From NCBI GenBank assembly GCA_019090315.1, contig JAHRWD010000015.1, forward strand, positions 1-38,868: a stretch of 38,868 nt of DNA, read 5' to 3'. Below the pieces are notes generated by a model. That model was not told the DNA's origin, made no database searches, and was given only the letters and a program-made list of their open reading frames with translations. The position numbers were made by a program, and so were the translations under genes. This document shows, in pieces, positions 35,556-38,868 of this stretch. This DNA comes from Pseudomonadales bacterium. Its GTDB lineage: Bacteria > Pseudomonadota > Gammaproteobacteria > Pseudomonadales > JAHRWD01. The number at the start of each line of letters is the position of its first letter. Positions within the stretch are counted from its first letter, which is position 1.

Positions 35556-36584
35556 ATGAGTAACCAGGGAATAAATAGCGGTTTTATAATGCTTGATCTG
35601 GAGGGTTTAGAGGCAACCCCGGAAGAGCTGGAGCTAATAAAGAACCCAAAAATTTGTGGTGTAATTTTGTTTTCCAGAAATTACCAATCCTTTGAACAGT
35701 TGACCGTGCTTACCGCTACACTAAAAAAAATAAAACCGGAATTGCTGATTGCTGTGGATCAGGAGGGCGGACGGGTTCAGCGTTTTAAAGACCCTTTTAC
35801 ACGCATTCCCCCCATGCGTAATTTAGGGGTTTTGTTTCACAGAGAACCGATTCAAGCCTTGCAGGCAGCCCGCAGTTGCGGCTGGTTATTGGCCTCGGAA
35901 CTACTAGCTGCGGGAGTCGATTTTAGTTTCACGCCGGTACTCGATCTCGATACAGGTAGCAGCAGCGTGATCGGTGATCGAGCTTTTGATAAAGATGATG
36001 AGGTAGTGACGCAGCTTGCATCCTGTCTGATTGATGGTATGCACGAAGCCGGTATGTCTGTAATCGGTAAACACTTTCCCGGCCATGGTTTTGTGAGTGC
36101 AGATTCACACCTTGAACTGCCTATCGATACCCGTGATTTGGCTGAACTTGAACAATTCGATATGAAGCCGTTTCAACGCCTGGTGGGTAAGCTTGATGCC
36201 ATAATGCCTGCGCACATACTGTACAGTGCGGTGGACTCGGTTCCAGCAGGGGTTTCCAAAATCTGGTTGCAACAGATCCTTCGTACAGAGTTAGGTTTTG
36301 AAGGGCTGATTATCAGTGATGATCTGAGTATGGAAGGTATTGTCGGTAGTGGTGACTATCGAACCAGAGGGGAGCTGGCATTGGAGGCTGGGTGTAACAT
36401 TTTGCTCGCCTGCAATAATAGAGCAGGAGCGATTGAACTGTTACAACTGGACGCGCCAGTAGCTGAATCCATAGCACATCGCATGCAGAGTATGTTAGGT
36501 CATCATGCAGTTGATTCAAGTACATTGAAAAGTTCCAGTCGCTGGAAAATTGCATCGAACAACATTAAGAATATTGAGTTTTAA
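35556..36584 (+). CDS. nagZ: beta-N-acetylhexosaminidase NagZ
   Basis: NagZ is the cytosolic glycoside hydrolase family 3 enzyme that removes GlcNAc from anhydro-muropeptides in wall recycling and so sets the AmpR signal for beta-lactamase in some species. The 342-aa product has AVDQEGGRVQRF at 66-77, GKHFPGHG with Lys172, His173 and His177, and SDDLSMEG with the nucleophile Asp255/256. There is no signal peptide. It follows the YkuD gene by 10 nt and is 4 nt from the MscS-type gene, suggesting one transcript. Confidence 0.95.
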   Translation: MSNQGINSGFIMLDLEGLEATPEELELIKNPKICGVILFSRNYQSFEQLTVLTATLKKIKPELLIAVDQEGGRVQRFKDPFTRIPPMRNLGVLFHREPIQALQAARSCGWLLASELLAAGVDFSFTPVLDLDTGSSSVIGDRAFDKDDEVVTQLASCLIDGMHEAGMSVIGKHFPGHGFVSADSHLELPIDTRDLAELEQFDMKPFQRLVGKLDAIMPAHILYSAVDSVPAGVSKIWLQQILRTELGFEGLIISDDLSMEGIVGSGDYRTRGELALEAGCNILLACNNRAGAIELLQLDAPVAESIAHRMQSMLGHHAVDSSTLKSSSRWKIASNNIKNIEF

Positions 36585-36588
36585 TCCT

Positions 36589-37683
36589 ATGGAATATAGT
36601 GAATTAACATCGTTAGTTGATCAGTTTTTTGACAATAAAAGTCTATGGGTCTACCAGGTTTTTGCTGTGGTATTTCTCACCAGTCTGGCTAATTTTTTTA
36701 TTCGGCGATTTCTCGATCGATTACACCTTCAACTGCAAAAAACTACCAATCTTTGGGATGATGCCATTCTGAAAGCTGGCCGGCAGCCACTACGTTTGAT
36801 TGTTTGGGTGGTGGGTTTGAGCATCGCTATTGAAGTGATTGAGAATAGTTCGACCACAAGTATCTTTGAAAATATACAGCCATTCCGTGAAATAGCGGTG
36901 ATTGCCATTATTACCTGGTTTGTTGTTCGGTTTATTCGTGAAGCAGAATTGCATCTGGTAGATCCAGGGAGAATGGTTAAGCCGCTGGATGAAACTACCG
37001 CATCCGCCATTGGCAAGCTGTTGCGAGCTTCGGTGGTGGTTACCTCCGCATTGGTTATCCTGCAAACACTTGGTTACAGTTTGTCCGGGGTGTTGGCCTT
37101 TGGTGGTATCGGTGGTATTGCGATTGGCTTTGCCGCCAAGGATCTGCTCGCCAATTTTTTTGGCGGACTGATGATCTATCTTGATAGACCTTTTAAAGTG
37201 GGTGACTGGATTCGTTCACCAGACCGGGAAATCGAAGGAACCGTTGAGGATATTGGCTGGCGATTAACACGAATACGAACCTTTGATAAACGTCCCCTCT
37301 ACATCCCCAACTCAATTTTCGCAACGATCTCCCTCGAAAATCCCTCCAGAATGACCAACAGACGTATCTATGAAACAATCGGACTGCGGTATCAGGATGC
37401 GCGACAGCTCAATGTGATTGTGGAGCAGGTAAAAACGATGCTTCAGCAGCATCCGGAGATTGATAACAACAACACACTTATCGTCAACTTCAATAAATTT
37501 TCTGATTCGTCTGTGGATTTTTTCATATACACCTTCACAAAAACCACCAACTGGGTTCGTTTTCACGAGATCAAACAGGATGTGCTGCTAAAAGTGCTTG
37601 AGGTGGTTCATAACAATGATGCGGATGTAGCGTTCCCTACTACGACACTGGATATACCGCCAAATGTGCCGACAACGTTGTAA
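36589..37683 (+). CDS. MscS-family mechanosensitive ion channel
   Basis: The 364-aa protein has about four to five N-terminal membrane helices and the MscS pore helix/beta region: FGGIGGIAIGFAAKDLLANF (TM3-like), then GGLMIYLDRPFKVGDWI and VEDIGWRLTRIRTFD. It releases solutes on membrane tension. The start ATG 36589 lies 4 nt after nagZ; a TTG at 36550 inside nagZ is possible but adds no recognisable sequence. The length is above the minimal MscS (286 aa) because of extra N-terminal helices. Confidence 0.92.
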   Translation: MEYSELTSLVDQFFDNKSLWVYQVFAVVFLTSLANFFIRRFLDRLHLQLQKTTNLWDDAILKAGRQPLRLIVWVVGLSIAIEVIENSSTTSIFENIQPFREIAVIAIITWFVVRFIREAELHLVDPGRMVKPLDETTASAIGKLLRASVVVTSALVILQTLGYSLSGVLAFGGIGGIAIGFAAKDLLANFFGGLMIYLDRPFKVGDWIRSPDREIEGTVEDIGWRLTRIRTFDKRPLYIPNSIFATISLENPSRMTNRRIYETIGLRYQDARQLNVIVEQVKTMLQQHPEIDNNNTLIVNFNKFSDSSVDFFIYTFTKTTNWVRFHEIKQDVLLKVLEVVHNNDADVAFPTTTLDIPPNVPTTL

Positions 37684-37731
37684 CCAAGGCACTTGCTTGA
37701 TCGCTATTTGTAGCTCGTCGATGCTGGTATC

Positions 37732-38706
37732 ATGAATTCCATGTATCAAGACCCCTACAATCGCCAGTATCGTAAGCTTCGGGTAAGTCTTACCTCAGCC
37801 TGCAACTATGCTTGCCAGTACTGTGTGCCAGACGGCAAAAAACTGCTTAAGGCAAAGCATGAACTGAGCGTTGAGCAATTCATTCAGGCAATCAGCCTGA
37901 TTGTCGAATCAGCAGGGATTGAACAGCTTAGAATCACCGGAGGAGAGCCACTGATCTCCAACAAGCTAGAGTCATTTTTAGCGGGATTGAAGACCATTAA
38001 TATCCCGGAACTGTGTCTTACCACTAATGGTCAATTCCTGGAACAGAAGCTCCCTGCATTGATAGACGCAGGTGTGAATCGTATCAACGTCAGCCTTGAT
38101 ACCCTTGACCCGGTTCAGTTCAAACAGATCTGTCGTGGTGGTGATCTTGCAACCGTGCTTCGCGGTATTGACCAGGCAGTCGAGCAGGGTATTAAGCTGA
38201 AGATCAACATGGTGCCGCTGAAGCAGCATAATGCTGATCAGGTGGTACCGATGCTAGAATACTGCCTCGAACGTGGCATTGAACTGCGCTATATCGAATT
38301 GATGAAAATGGGACACCTGACCACAGGGGATGAGTTCCAGCAGGAGTTCTGGTCGATGAAATCTCTGCTTGATCAGATTTCAACGCATTACGACTATGCA
38401 CCGACCAGAGCGCCGAATGATTCCACCGCTGTGCGATTCCAGATACCGGGGCAGGGCGATTTCGGTATTATCGCCAATGAGAGCAAACCGTTTTGCCGTA
38501 CCTGTAGCCGACTGCGGCTTTCCTCAGCGGGTTTTATCTATGGTTGCCTGAGCAGTACTCGGCGTCACTATATTGCCGATCTGTTGCCGCTAGAGCGCGA
38601 ACAAGGGCTGGAAGCGATGCATCAAATCCTCTCTGCCGCGATGAAAGATAAGCAGGACTTGAGCTTTACCGGTGAAACGACAGTAATGAAAATGATTGGT
38701 GGATAA
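37732..38706 (+). CDS. moaA: GTP 3',8-cyclase (molybdenum cofactor biosynthesis protein A)
   Basis: MoaA is the radical SAM enzyme that, with MoaC, makes cyclic pyranopterin monophosphate from GTP. The 324-aa product has the radical SAM cluster Cys24-x3-Cys28-x2-Cys31 (SACNYACQYC), RITGGEPLI, LTTNG and the C-terminal second [4Fe-4S] cluster Cys255-x2-Cys258-x13-Cys272. It ends in the Gly-Gly tail (MKMIGG) needed for activity. Start ATG 37732 or ATG 37741. moaC and other moa genes are not in the window. Confidence 0.95.
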   Translation: MNSMYQDPYNRQYRKLRVSLTSACNYACQYCVPDGKKLLKAKHELSVEQFIQAISLIVESAGIEQLRITGGEPLISNKLESFLAGLKTINIPELCLTTNGQFLEQKLPALIDAGVNRINVSLDTLDPVQFKQICRGGDLATVLRGIDQAVEQGIKLKINMVPLKQHNADQVVPMLEYCLERGIELRYIELMKMGHLTTGDEFQQEFWSMKSLLDQISTHYDYAPTRAPNDSTAVRFQIPGQGDFGIIANESKPFCRTCSRLRLSSAGFIYGCLSSTRRHYIADLLPLEREQGLEAMHQILSAAMKDKQDLSFTGETTVMKMIGG

Positions 38707-38768
38707 ACTTCCAGCTCGCAGTTACCTCGAGTGTATTAAACTGGTGGGTAAATTATCCGCACGGTGTA

Positions 38769-38797
38769 TTGACCTATGGTGGAAACCGCTTTAGAAT
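38769..38797 (+). promoter_or_regulatory. promoter of tRNA-Asn with GC-rich discriminator
   Basis: TTGACC (5/6), an exact 17-bp spacer and TAGAAT (5/6) are followed by a GC-rich discriminator (CTGCGCC), as in stringently controlled stable-RNA promoters. The expected start is near 38804, about 10 bp before the tRNA. Confidence 0.78.
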
Positions 38798-38814
38798 CTG
38801 CGCCCTCAATATCT

Positions 38815-38868
38815 TCCTCGATAGCTCAGTTGGTAGAGCAAATGACTGTTAATCATTGGGTCCCTGGT
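38815..38868 (+). tRNA. tRNA-Asn (anticodon GTT), truncated by the window end
   Basis: The acceptor strand TCCTCGA, the D arm GCTC/GAGC, and anticodon stem AATGA/TCATT with loop CTGTTAA (anticodon GTT, 38848-38850) are visible. The T arm and 3' end lie outside the window. It is one of the two possible GatCAB substrates (Asp-tRNA-Asn). Confidence 0.95.

Noticed and set aside
36550..37683. Longer MscS-type gene from TTG 36550
   Set aside because: It overlaps nagZ and adds no recognisable sequence; ATG 36589 is right after the nagZ stop.

Overview
The window looks like chromosomal core DNA of a gammaproteobacterium: about half G+C, no integrase, transposase, phage gene or CRISPR array. The order gatB-gatA-gatC / mreB-mreC-mreD-maf-yhdP-nit // mgtE-rapZ-ptsN-hpf-rpoN-lptB-lptA-lptC-kdsC-kdsD-yrbG is, from memory, the block known from Pseudomonas aeruginosa (gatB to kdsD around mreB and rpoN) and in part from E. 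coli (yrbG to rapZ). Several members expected there are missing: rng after maf, tldD/yjgA/pmbA after nit, and ptsO after rapZ. I cannot name genus or species. Every protein assignment rests on motif recognition by eye, not on a search.

Layout. 1-1718: tRNA-Gly, an acyl-CoA dehydrogenase and its terminator. 1738-5053 (minus): the GatCAB amidotransferase. 5305-13291 (plus): cell-shape genes mreBCD, maf, the giant YhdP and a nitrilase-family amidase. 13336-23074 (minus): MgtE, then RapZ, PtsN, HPF, sigma-54, the LptBAC lipopolysaccharide export genes, KdsC/KdsD for Kdo synthesis and a Ca2+/Na+ exchanger. 23335-26241 (plus): hisB-hisH-hisA-hisF. 26353-30232: an unrecognised lipoprotein and the fatty-acid cis/trans isomerase Cti. 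30329-30410: a 23-bp inverted repeat. 30416-31630 (minus): a class V aminotransferase. 31787-35023: a NUDIX hydrolase, a possible 32-aa ORF, a small P-loop kinase, a GNAT acetyltransferase and an RluA-type pseudouridine synthase. 35057-37683: a signal-less YkuD protein, NagZ and an MscS-type channel. 37732-38706: MoaA. 38815-38868: tRNA-Asn, cut by the window end.

How it fits together. Much of the window serves the cell envelope: MreBCD guide wall elongation, YhdP moves phospholipid, Kdo enzymes and LptABC build and export LPS, Cti rigidifies membranes under stress, NagZ with the YkuD protein fits wall recycling, and RapZ/PtsN/RpoN are regulators. The clearest oddities are mreC, whose homologous N-terminus begins at an ATC codon behind a good ribosome-binding site, and TTG starts on kdsC, lptA and lptB. 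No gene-free stretch exceeds 300 bases; the longest is 82-373, which holds only a candidate promoter.
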